Assembly: GCF_001955695.1 (NCBI RefSeq)
Contig: NZ_CP019236.1
Coordinates: 5,146,001-5,210,000, forward strand
Length of the DNA stretch: 64,000 nt
Direction: 5' to 3'
Source of the DNA: Rhodoferax koreense
Lineage (GTDB): Bacteria > Pseudomonadota > Gammaproteobacteria > Burkholderiales > Burkholderiaceae_C
Within the stretch, counting starts at the first letter, position 1, and each line of letters opens with the position of its first letter. The notes under the pieces were generated by a model. It was given only the letters and a program-made list of their open reading frames with translations, was not told the DNA's origin and ran no database searches. Of the stretch, positions 1-7,889 are shown piece after piece. The position numbers were made by a program, and so were the translations under genes.

Positions 1-933
1 AAGCAGGTGATCTTCAACGCGCTGGCGGCCACGCTCGACGCGGGCGACGAGGTGGTGCTGCCCGCGCCGTACTGGCCTTCGTTTCCCGACATCGTGGCCG
101 TCAACGACGGCACGCCGGTGATCGTGCCGGTGAACGAGGCCACGGCCTTCAAGCTCACACCGGAAGTCCTGGAGCGCGCCATCACGCCGCAAACGCGCTG
201 GCTGATCCTGAACTCGCCAGGCAACCCGAGCGGCGCGGTCTACACCGGTGCCGAACTCGCGGCGCTGGCCGAGGTGCTGCGCCGCCATCCGCGCGTGCTG
301 GTGTTGTGGGACGAGATCTACGAACACATCTGGTTCACCGCCGAAGCGCCAGTGCATCTGCTGCACGTGGCGCCCGACCTGCGCGAGCGCACGCTGCTGG
401 TCAACGGCGCGTCCAAGACCTATGCCATGACGGGCTGGCGCATCGGCTGGGGCGCCGGGCCGCGCGCCTTGATCGACGCCATGGTGGTGATCCAGTCGCA
501 GGCTTCGAGCGGGCCGAACTCGATCGGCCAGGCGGCCGTGGCATCGGCCCTCGTGGCCGAAGACCAGAGCTTCGTGACCGAGTCGCGCGCCATCTACGCG
601 CGCCGCGCGGCTTTCGTGAGCCGGGCGCTGAATGCGATTCCCGGCCTCTCGCTGCTCGCACCCGAAGGCGCCTTCTTCGCCTACGTCCATTGCGGCGGCC
701 TGATCGGCCGCGTGCGGCCCGATGGCCGGGCCATCCAATCCGACAGCGACGTGGTCGACTGGCTGCTCGATGCCGAGGGCGTGGCCGCGGTGGACGGTGC
801 GGCTTATGGCCTTGCACCGTACTTCCGCATCTCGATTGCCGCCAGCGACACCGTGCTGGCCGACGCGGCGCAGCGCATCGCACGCGCCATCGGCGCCTTG
901 AAGGTGGCAGAGCCGGAGGCGCTGGCGGCATGA
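1..933 (+). CDS. PLP-dependent class I/II aminotransferase (5' end missing)
   Basis: The open frame runs from the first base, so the N-terminus lies outside the window and the visible GTG at position 7 is not the true start. The 310 visible residues carry fold-type I aminotransferase landmarks: SPGNPSGAVY near residue 75, the WDEIYEH stretch holding the PLP-contacting Asp and Tyr, and NGASKTYAMTGWR, whose Lys139 (counted from the fragment start) should form the Schiff base. The conserved C-terminal Arg region (APYFRIS) is present. The family transfers amino groups between an amino acid and a 2-oxo acid in the cytoplasm; aspartate or an aromatic amino acid are typical donors, but the substrate cannot be read here. 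The stop overlaps the next gene's start (ATGA), so it is co-translated with an amino-acid ABC transporter and probably acts on the imported substrate. Confidence 0.9.
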   Translation, partial: KQVIFNALAATLDAGDEVVLPAPYWPSFPDIVAVNDGTPVIVPVNEATAFKLTPEVLERAITPQTRWLILNSPGNPSGAVYTGAELAALAEVLRRHPRVLVLWDEIYEHIWFTAEAPVHLLHVAPDLRERTLLVNGASKTYAMTGWRIGWGAGPRALIDAMVVIQSQASSGPNSIGQAAVASALVAEDQSFVTESRAIYARRAAFVSRALNAIPGLSLLAPEGAFFAYVHCGGLIGRVRPDGRAIQSDSDVVDWLLDAEGVAAVDGAAYGLAPYFRISIAASDTVLADAAQRIARAIGALKVAEPEALAA

Positions 934-1676
934 TCGATGGCTTGTTACCTGGCCTCGTGGCGGCGCTCAAGCCGCTCGGGCTCAACTACGCCTTCGCGCT
1001 CGATGCCAGCGAACGCGCGGCCTTCGTGCGTGGCCTCGGCATCACGCTGCAGCTTTGCTTGCTGACCATTCCCGGCAGCCTGCTCGCCGGCGTGGCCATC
1101 GCCGCGGCGCTGACGTCCGGTCGTCCATGGCTCGCCCAGCCGGCGCGGGCCTTCGTCGAGGTCACGCGCAACACGCCGACGCTGGTGCAGCTGTACTGCG
1201 CCTTCCTCGTGCTTAACATGCTGATCACGCAGCAGCTGCGCCCGCTCGGCGGCGCCAATCCGCTCACGCCTTTCGTGTGGGTGGTGATCGTGGTCTCGCT
1301 GCACAAGGGTGTGTTCCATGCCGAGGCGCTGCGCGCGGGCATCGAGGCCGTGCCGCGCATCACGCTGGAGGCGGCGCGCTCTCTCGGCTTCTCGCAGCGG
1401 CAGTTGCTGGCCCGGGTCGAACTGCCGCTGGCCGTGCGCTTCGCCCTGCCCTCGCTGGTCAACAACCTGATCGACCTGGTGAAGATGACGGCCGTGGCCT
1501 CGGCCATCGCCGTGGGCGACGTGACCTACGAATCGATCATGATCTGGACGCAGCGCGACAACGTGCTCGAACTGCTGCTGTTGATCCTGCTGTATTTCGG
1601 CCTGTTGACCTGGCTCGTGAGCCTGGCCGGCCGCTGGCTGGAAGAACGCTGGAGGATGCCCGGTTATGGCCAGTGA
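930..1676 (+). CDS. Polar amino-acid ABC transporter permease
   Basis: This 248-residue inner-membrane protein of the HisM/GlnP type has a hydrophobic segment at about 38-60, a TM pair over about 84-125 and a C-terminal TM near 215-238. The EAA loop that docks the ATPase is at about 147-170 (EAARSLGF followed by ELPLAVR). The TRNTPTLVQ stretch at about 79-87 is typical of amino-acid permeases. The start is the ATG overlapping the aminotransferase stop; the much longer upstream reading in the same frame lies antisense-like over that gene and has no family character. It should pair with the next permease as a heterodimer. No substrate-binding protein is visible, so it is probably encoded upstream of the window or elsewhere. 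Confidence 0.9.
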   Translation: MIDGLLPGLVAALKPLGLNYAFALDASERAAFVRGLGITLQLCLLTIPGSLLAGVAIAAALTSGRPWLAQPARAFVEVTRNTPTLVQLYCAFLVLNMLITQQLRPLGGANPLTPFVWVVIVVSLHKGVFHAEALRAGIEAVPRITLEAARSLGFSQRQLLARVELPLAVRFALPSLVNNLIDLVKMTAVASAIAVGDVTYESIMIWTQRDNVLELLLLILLYFGLLTWLVSLAGRWLEERWRMPGYGQ

Positions 1677-2481
1677 ACTCACCCTGAACCCTGCGACCAC
1701 CGCAGACCCCGCAGATGCTGCAAGCCCATGGCGCAGCCCCTGGGTGTTGACGGCGCTGTGCGTGGCCGCGGTGGTTGCGTTCTGGACGGCCACCGGCAGC
1801 ACGCCCGTGGTCTTCGCCCACCTGTGGAAATGGCTGCCGGTGATGCTGCGCGGCCTGCTGGTCAACATCGAAATCAGCGTGCTGGCCATGGCGCTCGGCA
1901 CGCTGGTGGGTTTGCTCATTGGCGCGCTGTCGCTGTCGCCTTCCAAGGCCTTGCGCACGGTCACGCGCTGGTACGTGCAGGCCTTTCGCAATGCGCCGAT
2001 CCTGGTGCTGATCTACTTCACAACCTACGTGTTTCCTTTCGAGATCCAGCTGGTGTCGTGGACCTTTCCGTTCCCCGACTGGATCAAGGTCGTGCTCGGC
2101 CTGGCGCTGCCGGCCAGCGCCAATGTGGCGGAAATCTTCCGCGGCGCGATCCAGTCGATCCCGAGCGCGCAGTGGGAAGCCGCGCAGTCGCTGGCTTTTC
2201 GCCGCCGCGAGATCTTCCGCCTGATCGTGCTGCCGCAATGTGTGCGCCGCATGTTGCCGCCGTGGATGAACCTGTATGCCAGCATCACCATGAGCACCTC
2301 GCTGGCCTCGCTGGTCGGCGTGCACGACGTGGTGGACACGGCGCAGATCGCCAGCAACACCGTGGCCCGCACCGACTTCACCATCCTCGTCTACTTCACG
2401 TTGCTGACCTTGTTCTTCGCCTATTGCTACCCGATCGCCCGCGCCACGCGCGTGCTGGAACGCCGCCATGACCGCTTCTGA
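1666..2481 (+). CDS. Polar amino-acid ABC transporter permease, second subunit
   Basis: This 271-residue permease of the HisQ/HisM family overlaps the previous permease by 11 bases. It has an N-terminal TM at about 25-45, a further TM block at about 60-85, the amino-acid permease stretch FRNAPILVLIYF at about 106-117, and the EAA loop (EAAQSLAFRRREIF followed by VLPQCVRR) at about 166-190. The first 25 residues are a polar Ala/Thr-rich leader before TM1. The two adjacent permeases of different sequence imply a heterodimeric channel. Tight packing with the ATPase gene supports one operon. Substrate specificity is inferred only from neighbours: aminotransferase, cysteine-dioxygenase-like and cystathionine-lyase-like genes. 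Confidence 0.9.
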   Translation: MASELTLNPATTADPADAASPWRSPWVLTALCVAAVVAFWTATGSTPVVFAHLWKWLPVMLRGLLVNIEISVLAMALGTLVGLLIGALSLSPSKALRTVTRWYVQAFRNAPILVLIYFTTYVFPFEIQLVSWTFPFPDWIKVVLGLALPASANVAEIFRGAIQSIPSAQWEAAQSLAFRRREIFRLIVLPQCVRRMLPPWMNLYASITMSTSLASLVGVHDVVDTAQIASNTVARTDFTILVYFTLLTLFFAYCYPIARATRVLERRHDRF

Positions 2482-3331
2482 CGCCTATCTCGCCACACTT
2501 GCCCTGAAGAAGGAACCGCCACTGGTCGCGCTGCACGACGTGCATTTGTCCTTCGGTGCCAATCAGGTGCTCAAGGGCATCGAAGTGGAAGTGCGCCGCG
2601 GCCAGGCCGTGTCCATCATCGGGCCCTCCGGTTCGGGCAAATCGACCGTGCTGCGCTGCATCACCGGCCTGCTGCGGCCGCAGCGCGGCAGCATCCGCGT
2701 GGGCGACACCCAGGTGGATGCGCTGCGCACCGAGGCCGAACTCATCGCGCTGCGCAAACGCGTGGGCTTCGTGTTCCAGCAGTACAACCTGTTTCCGCAC
2801 CTCACCGTGCTCGAGAACCTGGTGATCGCGCCCACACGGGTGGCCGGCCGGGACCGCGCCGCCGCCGAACGCGAGGCCCGGGTGTTGCTGGAGAAGGTGC
2901 GGCTCGGCCACAAGGAAAAGGCCTATCCGGGCGAACTCTCCGGCGGCCAGCAACAACGCGTAGCCATCGCCCGTGCACTGGCGATGCAGCCCGAACTCAT
3001 GTTGTTCGACGAGGTGACGTCTGCCCTCGACCCTGAGACCGTGGGCGAGGTGCTGACCGTCATCCGCGACCTCGTGAACGACGGCCTGACCTGCGTGCTC
3101 GTGACGCACGAGATGCGTTTCGCCGAGGAGATCAGCGACGAGGTGTATTTCACCGAAGCCGGCCTGATCGTCGAACACGGCCCGGCCGCACGCATCTTCG
3201 GCGACCCGGCCAGTGAACGCACCCGCGCCTTCCTGCACCGCGCCCTCGGCGAAGGCAGCCGCAACCGGCCTTCACCCGTGCTGTTGCCCGATCCGCCGGT
3301 GGCCTTCAGCCGCGCGCGCTTTGCACTTTGA
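2468..3331 (+). CDS. Polar amino-acid ABC transporter ATP-binding protein
   Basis: This 287-residue GlnQ/HisP-type ATPase energises the two permeases encoded just upstream; its ATG lies 14 bases inside the preceding gene. Walker A is GPSGSGKST at residues 52-60, the Q-loop is FVFQQYNLFPH at about 101-111, the ABC signature LSGGQQQR starts at 157, Walker B LMLFDE is at 177-182, and the switch His is in VTHEMRFA. The VFQQYNLFPHLTVLEN sequence is characteristic of the polar amino-acid subfamily. A C-terminal extension of roughly 25 residues after the usual end (SRNRPSPVLLPDPP) is unremarkable in composition and probably disordered. Confidence 0.93.
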   Translation: MTASDAYLATLALKKEPPLVALHDVHLSFGANQVLKGIEVEVRRGQAVSIIGPSGSGKSTVLRCITGLLRPQRGSIRVGDTQVDALRTEAELIALRKRVGFVFQQYNLFPHLTVLENLVIAPTRVAGRDRAAAEREARVLLEKVRLGHKEKAYPGELSGGQQQRVAIARALAMQPELMLFDEVTSALDPETVGEVLTVIRDLVNDGLTCVLVTHEMRFAEEISDEVYFTEAGLIVEHGPAARIFGDPASERTRAFLHRALGEGSRNRPSPVLLPDPPVAFSRARFAL

Positions 3332-3367
3332 CATTTTTCGCATTGAATCTCTCCACACCCAGAAACC

Positions 3368-3372
3368 AGGAG
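3368..3372 (+). promoter_or_regulatory. Ribosome binding site fixing the start of the cupin gene
   Basis: AGGAG with five bases before the ATG at 3378. It selects that start over an in-frame reading that would begin inside the ATPase gene. Confidence 0.75.
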
Positions 3373-3377
3373 CCCCC

Positions 3378-4007
3378 ATGACCCAGACCATCGCAACCTC
3401 CGTGGCCCAGCAGCGCCAGGCCGCCGTCGCCGAAGCCTTGGCCGACATCCGCCAGACCCTGGACCGTCACCCGATCGACCGCGCCACGCTCGCCGTGGTC
3501 ACCACCCGCCTCGAACGCCTGGCCGCGCAGAAGGCGCTGTTCAGCCGCGCCGACTTCCCGCCGCCGGCCGCCAGCCTGGGCGTGGGTGCCTCCACGCGTT
3601 ACCGGCTCAACGCCGGCGACGGTGATGAAGGCCTGGCGCTGTACCTGAATTCGATCAACCCCGGCAAGACCACGATTCCGCACAACCACACGACCTGGGC
3701 CGTGATCGTGGCCGTGGAGGGCCAGGAGGAGAACCGCGTCTACAGCCGCAGCGACGACGGCAGCAACCCGGACCATGCCCAACTCGCCCTGGTGCGCGAA
3801 CTCACCGTGCAGCCCGGCACCTCGATCGCCTTCCTGCCCGAAGACATCCACAGCATCCACGTCGTCGGCGACCAGCCCACGCTGCATTTCCACCTGTACG
3901 GCAAGCCGCTCGAAAGACTCTCGGGCCGCATCGGCGTCGAACTCGAAACCGGCCGCGTGGTGAACTACAACGCCACGCAATTCAAGCAGAGCGAGGTGGC
4001 GGCATGA
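3378..4007 (+). CDS. Cysteine-dioxygenase-family cupin (thiol dioxygenase-like)
   Basis: This 209-residue protein has a C-terminal double-stranded beta-helix. The probable Fe(II) ligands are H102 and H104 in IPHNHTTWAV and H158 in EDIHSIHV, the three-His facial triad of cysteine and 3-mercaptopropionate dioxygenases. These enzymes use O2 to convert a thiol to a sulfinic acid. By eye, an Arg (R74) sits near where Arg-type enzymes bind the substrate carboxylate, but I cannot fix that alignment, so the substrate (cysteine, 3-mercaptopropionate or another thiol) stays open. The first 60 residues are helical. The gene follows the amino-acid ABC transporter and overlaps a cystathionine beta-lyase-like gene by four bases, which supports a sulfur-compound role. 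Confidence 0.8.
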   Translation: MTQTIATSVAQQRQAAVAEALADIRQTLDRHPIDRATLAVVTTRLERLAAQKALFSRADFPPPAASLGVGASTRYRLNAGDGDEGLALYLNSINPGKTTIPHNHTTWAVIVAVEGQEENRVYSRSDDGSNPDHAQLALVRELTVQPGTSIAFLPEDIHSIHVVGDQPTLHFHLYGKPLERLSGRIGVELETGRVVNYNATQFKQSEVAA

Positions 4008-5236
4008 GTTCAGGCAGACCCGTCGGTGCCGCAACCCGCCTGCTGCACGCCGGCGCGCCCGCGTTGCGCGATGGCTCGGGCCCGGTCAACGTGCCCGTGG
4101 TGCGCACCAGCACCGTGCGTTTCGAAAACACCGCGGCCCATGCCGACTACCACCACCGCCGCGCGGCCGGCGAACGCATCGCCTCCTACGGACGGCACGG
4201 CCTGGATACGCACCGCGCGCTCGAAGACGCGGTGACCGACCTCGAAGGCGGCCACCGCGCCTTCCTCGCGCCATCCGGCCTGGCCGCGATCTCGCTCGTG
4301 CTCTTGGCCCTGCTGTCGCCCGGCGACCACGCGCTCGTGGCCGACAGCGTGTATTCGCCCGTGCGACGTGTGGACCAGACCCTGCTGCAGCGCCTGGGCA
4401 TCACGCTCGAATACTTCTCGCCGGGCCAGGACGACCTGGCCGCGCTGATCCGCCCGAACACCAGGTTGCTGTACCTCGAGTCGCCGAGTTCGCTGCTGTA
4501 CGAAGTGCTCGATCTGCCCCAACTCACCGGCATCGCACGGGCTCGCGGTGTGACCGTGGTGGCCGACAATACCTGGAGCGGCGGCTGGTTCTACAAGCCG
4601 CTGGCACTCGGCGCGAACATCTCGGTGCAGGCCGCGACCAAATACATCGCCGGCCATTCCGACGTGATGCAGGGCGTGGTGGTGGTCGACAGCCCGGCCC
4701 TCGCCGCGAAGATCGGCACCACCCACGAAGCCCTGGGCCTGGCCATCGGCGCCGACGACGCCTACCTTGCGTTGCGCGGCCTGCGTACGCTGCCCGTGCG
4801 GCTGGCCCAGCACCAGCGCCATGCAACGCAGGTCGCGCGGTACCTGCAGCAACATCCACAGGTGGCGCGTGTCTTCTACCCCGCCCTGCCCGAAGACCCG
4901 GGCCATGCGCTGTGGCAACGCGACTTCAGCGGTGCTAGCGGCTTGGTGTCTTTCGCGTTCCGTGAGGCTGACGAGGCGGCGGCGAACCGATTCGTCGATG
5001 CGCTGGCCTACTTCGGCATCGGTGCGTCATGGGGTGGTTATGAAAGCCTGGCGCTCGTGGCGCAACCCGAGCGGCTGCGGGAACACAGCTATTGGGCCGG
5101 AACGGCGCCGGTGGTGCGGCTGCATGTGGGCTTGGAGGATCCACAGGACTTGATTGCGGATCTCACGCAGGCGTTTGGAAAGGCCGAGGTGGCCCGGGAG
5201 GGGCAAGTTGGGAAGAGGCCATTGGCCGTGGCTTAA
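4004..5236 (+). CDS. metC: Cystathionine beta-lyase-like PLP enzyme
   Basis: This 410-residue Cys/Met-metabolism PLP enzyme starts at the ATG overlapping the previous stop (ATGA). It shows SYGRHGLDTH at 61-70 (phosphate-binding Tyr and Arg from the neighbouring subunit), Asp188 in VVADNTWSGG for the pyridine nitrogen, and the Schiff-base Lys213 in QAATKYIAGHSDV. The YGRxGxxTH pattern is the beta-lyase rather than gamma-lyase style, so C-S beta-cleavage of cystathionine or cystine-like substrates to a thiol, pyruvate and ammonia is the likely reaction. Coupled to a thiol dioxygenase-like gene and an ABC importer, it is more likely catabolic than part of methionine synthesis. The gene symbol reflects family, not proven function. 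Confidence 0.82.
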   Translation: MSSGRPVGAATRLLHAGAPALRDGSGPVNVPVVRTSTVRFENTAAHADYHHRRAAGERIASYGRHGLDTHRALEDAVTDLEGGHRAFLAPSGLAAISLVLLALLSPGDHALVADSVYSPVRRVDQTLLQRLGITLEYFSPGQDDLAALIRPNTRLLYLESPSSLLYEVLDLPQLTGIARARGVTVVADNTWSGGWFYKPLALGANISVQAATKYIAGHSDVMQGVVVVDSPALAAKIGTTHEALGLAIGADDAYLALRGLRTLPVRLAQHQRHATQVARYLQQHPQVARVFYPALPEDPGHALWQRDFSGASGLVSFAFREADEAAANRFVDALAYFGIGASWGGYESLALVAQPERLREHSYWAGTAPVVRLHVGLEDPQDLIADLTQAFGKAEVAREGQVGKRPLAVA

Positions 5237-5303
5237 AGCAGCCCTAGCGCTCAGATTTCCGAAGACCTGGAGCGCGTCAACGCCGCAGGCCAGGGCGGGC
5301 AAC

Positions 5304-5945
5304 TCAACGCTGCCGCACCACGCCGACCGGCACCTCGGCCACCGAAGCCCACTGCGACCCGTCGAACCACGCATCCCCGGCCAGATAGGCCCGCAGCATC
5401 GGCAGCGCATCCAGCCCCCAGAACAGCTTGCCGTCCACCAAGAAGCTCGGCACGCCGAAGATACCGGCCTGGGCCGCGGCCTCGGTGGCGCCGCGCAGTT
5501 GTTGCTTGACCTCGGCACTGTCCGGGTCGCGGCTCGGCTGGAGCTCCGCACGCAGTGCGGCCAGCCGTGCGGCATCTGCCGCATCGGCACCACCCTGCCA
5601 CACATGGCGGAACACCGTGGCGCACACATGGCGGTTCGGCTCGCCCTGCGCGTCGCAGGCCAGGGCCAGGCGCAGCAGTGCCAGCGGATTGAACGGATGC
5701 TGCGCGGGTAATTGCATGGGCACGCCATGCTGCTGCGCAAGCCACAGCACCTGGCGGTACAACCAGTCGCGTTTGGCGGGGATTTCCGCCGGCCCCTTGT
5801 TGCCATGGTGTTGCAACAGGCCGGCCAGCAGCACTGGCCGGTGCACCACGCGGTAGCTCAGGCCGGCGAGTTCCTGCGGCAGGCGCTCGAACGCGAGATA
5901 GGCATAGGGCGAGATGAAATCGAGATGGAAGACGATCTCTTTCAT
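5304..5945 (-). CDS. Kappa-class GST / 2-hydroxychromene-2-carboxylate isomerase-like protein
   Basis: This 213-residue DsbA-fold protein begins with a beta strand and SPYAYL, where Ser12 replaces the redox CxxC. That is the arrangement of kappa-class glutathione transferases and hydroxychromene carboxylate isomerases. The cis-Pro loop near the C-terminus is FGVPSFLVDGKLFWG. Such enzymes use glutathione for isomerisation or conjugation. There is no aromatic-degradation gene nearby, so the substrate is unknown. It sits 12 bases after the YbaK-like gene on the same strand and converges with the lyase gene. A signal peptide is absent, so it is cytoplasmic. Confidence 0.82.
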   Translation of the reverse strand: MKEIVFHLDFISPYAYLAFERLPQELAGLSYRVVHRPVLLAGLLQHHGNKGPAEIPAKRDWLYRQVLWLAQQHGVPMQLPAQHPFNPLALLRLALACDAQGEPNRHVCATVFRHVWQGGADAADAARLAALRAELQPSRDPDSAEVKQQLRGATEAAAQAGIFGVPSFLVDGKLFWGLDALPMLRAYLAGDAWFDGSQWASVAEVPVGVVRQR

Positions 5946-5957
5946 CGCGTGCGTCCG

Positions 5958-6470
5958 TCAGGCCTTCTGGGCGTAAGGGTCCTGCACCACGTCGGCGATT
6001 GGCGCGAGCGTCAGCGCTTCCAGATCCTGCGGCTTCAACTCGAACACGCTGTGCGGATGACCGGCCGCGGCCCAGATGGTGCCGAAGCGGAACAGCTCGC
6101 GGTCGATCAGCGTCACGGGCATTTCCACATGGCCGACCGGCGCGACGCCGCCGATGGTGAAGCCGGTCTTGGCTTTCACGAATTCGGCGTTCGCACGGTC
6201 CAGCCCGCCCACGAGTGCGGCCACCTTCTTCTCGTCGACACGCCGGTCGCCCGAGGTGATGACCAGCACCGCGGCGTTGTCGAGCACGCGGCGGAAGATG
6301 ATGCTCTTGGCCACCTGGCCGACTTCGATGCCGAGCGCGTCGGCCGCCTGCTGCGCGGTGCGCGCCGCATCTTCGAGCATCACCGGCGTGTGGGGATGGC
6401 CCGCGGCTTCGAGCGCCTTGACGACACGCTGCACGCCTTCGGGCAGGGAATGGAGTTCGGCTCCGCACAT
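5958..6470 (-). CDS. YbaK/ProX-type aminoacyl-tRNA deacylase domain protein
   Basis: This 170-residue single-domain protein belongs to the YbaK/EbsC superfamily, which hydrolyses mischarged Cys- or Ala-tRNA(Pro). The conserved Lys of the family is in QVAKSIIFRR (K55), and the glycine-rich GGVAPVGHVE loop at about 127-136 matches the substrate-pocket loop. The length agrees with freestanding YbaK proteins. The start is the first in-frame ATG; no strong SD was seen, so a few residues at the N-terminus are uncertain. The partner gene 12 bases downstream is the kappa-GST-like protein. A link between the two is not obvious. Confidence 0.82.
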   Translation of the reverse strand: MCGAELHSLPEGVQRVVKALEAAGHPHTPVMLEDAARTAQQAADALGIEVGQVAKSIIFRRVLDNAAVLVITSGDRRVDEKKVAALVGGLDRANAEFVKAKTGFTIGGVAPVGHVEMPVTLIDRELFRFGTIWAAAGHPHSVFELKPQDLEALTLAPIADVVQDPYAQKA

Positions 6471-6664
6471 AGGATCTTCGGCCTCTTGAATGAATGGCGG
6501 CCCGGATGGCCGCAGCGAACGATCTTAACGCCGGGCCAGGGACATGCGGCGGGTGGCACTTCGACAGGCTCGGTGCGAACGGAGGTTCATCTGCGCGAAC
6601 AGGGTGTATCCGTGCGAACGAGGTTGATCTTGGTGCGAACGGGGTTGGCCTGCACACGTCGTGC
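6471..6664. repeat. Intergenic region with a 25-bp REP-like element and degenerate GTGCGAAC repeats
   Basis: The stretch between two minus-strand genes carries one full 25-bp element at 6556-6580 (GCACTTCGACAGGCTCGGTG then CGAAC). It is followed by decaying copies of its tail: GTGCGAAC at 6573, CGCGAAC at about 6594, GTGCGAAC at about 6612 and again at about 6633, roughly 20 bases apart. No reading frame here has protein character. Related elements occur at 15769-15793 and in 63660-63745. Confidence 0.7.
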
Positions 6665-7828
6665 TCAAGCCTCCGCCGCCAGACCGAGGATGGTGCCCAC
6701 CAGCGCCTGCGCCCGCGGCACCAGGGTGTCGAGGTTGCAGTATTCGCCGTCGGTGTGCGCCTTGGCGCCGACCGGGCCGACGCCGCACAAGGTGGGGATG
6801 CCGAGCGAGGCCGTGAAGCCCGCGTCCGAGCAGCCGCCGGTGAATTCGCCTTCCACGGCGAAGCCGATCTGCGCAGCGCTGGCCTGGTAGCGCTTGAGCA
6901 GATCCTGGCTCCAGCGCGGCTCGAGCGGCAGGAATTCCGAGGTCTGCGCGACGGTGGCCAGCGTGCCCGGCACGCCCGGCGCGGCCACGATCTCGCGGAT
7001 GCGCGCGAACAGGGCATTGCGCTGGGCCAGCGTGCAGAAGCGCACGTCGAGCTTGGCTTCGGCCGATGGCGCCACGGTGTTGCTCGACATGCCGCCGCTG
7101 ATCAGCCCGACGTTGGCCGTGATGCCCGCCGCGTAGTCGGTCAGCGCATGCAGCGCCTGGATCTTGCGCGCCAGGGTTTCGATGGCGCTCGCACCGTCGG
7201 CATGGTTCATGCCCGCATGCGCCGCGCGGCCCGTGACCTGGATCAGGAAGTTGGCGCCGCCCTTGCGCTCCGTGACCAGGTTGCCGGTGACGCGGCCCGG
7301 CTCGGCGTTGAAGGCCGCGCGTGCGCCGCGCGCATGGGCCTCGATGGCCACACGGCCGCGGTGCGAACCGATCTCCTCGTCGGCGGTGAACAGGCCGAGC
7401 ACGGGAAACGGCAGCGGCGCCAAGCGTTGCAGCGCCATGAGCACGAAGCACTGCAGCACCAGGCCGGATTTCATGTCGGAGACGCCGGGGCCGTAGCCCT
7501 TGTCGCCTTCCACGCGCCAAGGCCTATCGAGCACGGTGCCGGTGGGGAAGACCGTATCGCGGTGGCCCATCAGCACGACCGGCGCCTGCGTTGGATCTGC
7601 GCCGGGCAGGCGCGCGAGCAAGACGTCGCCGTCGACCGCATCGGGACGGTGTTCGGCCTCGATGCGTGCACCGAGCAGCCAGCCGCGCATGGCCTCGGCC
7701 ACGCGGTCGGTGCCGACTTTGTCGTGGCTGTTGGAATCGATGTCGACCAGGGTGGCCAATGCGGCCTGCATCGCGCCACGCTTGTCGGCAAGCCAGGCCG
7801 TGGCCGCATCCACTTGCAGTGCGCTCAT
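6665..7828 (-). CDS. M20 family metallopeptidase (ArgE/DapE/carboxypeptidase G2-like)
   Basis: This 387-residue co-catalytic zinc peptidase has H89 and D91 in MGHRDTVF as the first metal ligands, bridging D118 in GVSDMKSG, and the E151-E152 pair in FTADEEIGS. The dimerisation domain with the conserved HAG (GRAAHAGMN) follows, and a late metal His lies in the C-terminal region. The size and GHRDTVFP motif fit glutamate carboxypeptidase-like members that trim C-terminal or N-acyl amino acids. A GGAGG SD lies 7 bases before the ATG. It is the last gene of a peptide ABC transporter and peptidase operon, 61 bases after the other M20 gene, so it probably processes imported peptides in the cytoplasm. 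Confidence 0.88.
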   Translation of the reverse strand: MSALQVDAATAWLADKRGAMQAALATLVDIDSNSHDKVGTDRVAEAMRGWLLGARIEAEHRPDAVDGDVLLARLPGADPTQAPVVLMGHRDTVFPTGTVLDRPWRVEGDKGYGPGVSDMKSGLVLQCFVLMALQRLAPLPFPVLGLFTADEEIGSHRGRVAIEAHARGARAAFNAEPGRVTGNLVTERKGGANFLIQVTGRAAHAGMNHADGASAIETLARKIQALHALTDYAAGITANVGLISGGMSSNTVAPSAEAKLDVRFCTLAQRNALFARIREIVAAPGVPGTLATVAQTSEFLPLEPRWSQDLLKRYQASAAQIGFAVEGEFTGGCSDAGFTASLGIPTLCGVGPVGAKAHTDGEYCNLDTLVPRAQALVGTILGLAAEA

Positions 7829-7889
7829 TGTGAAACCTCCGTGCTACGCACTGCGGTGCGAGCTTGCTTGAGGCGGCTCGGCGCGGCGC

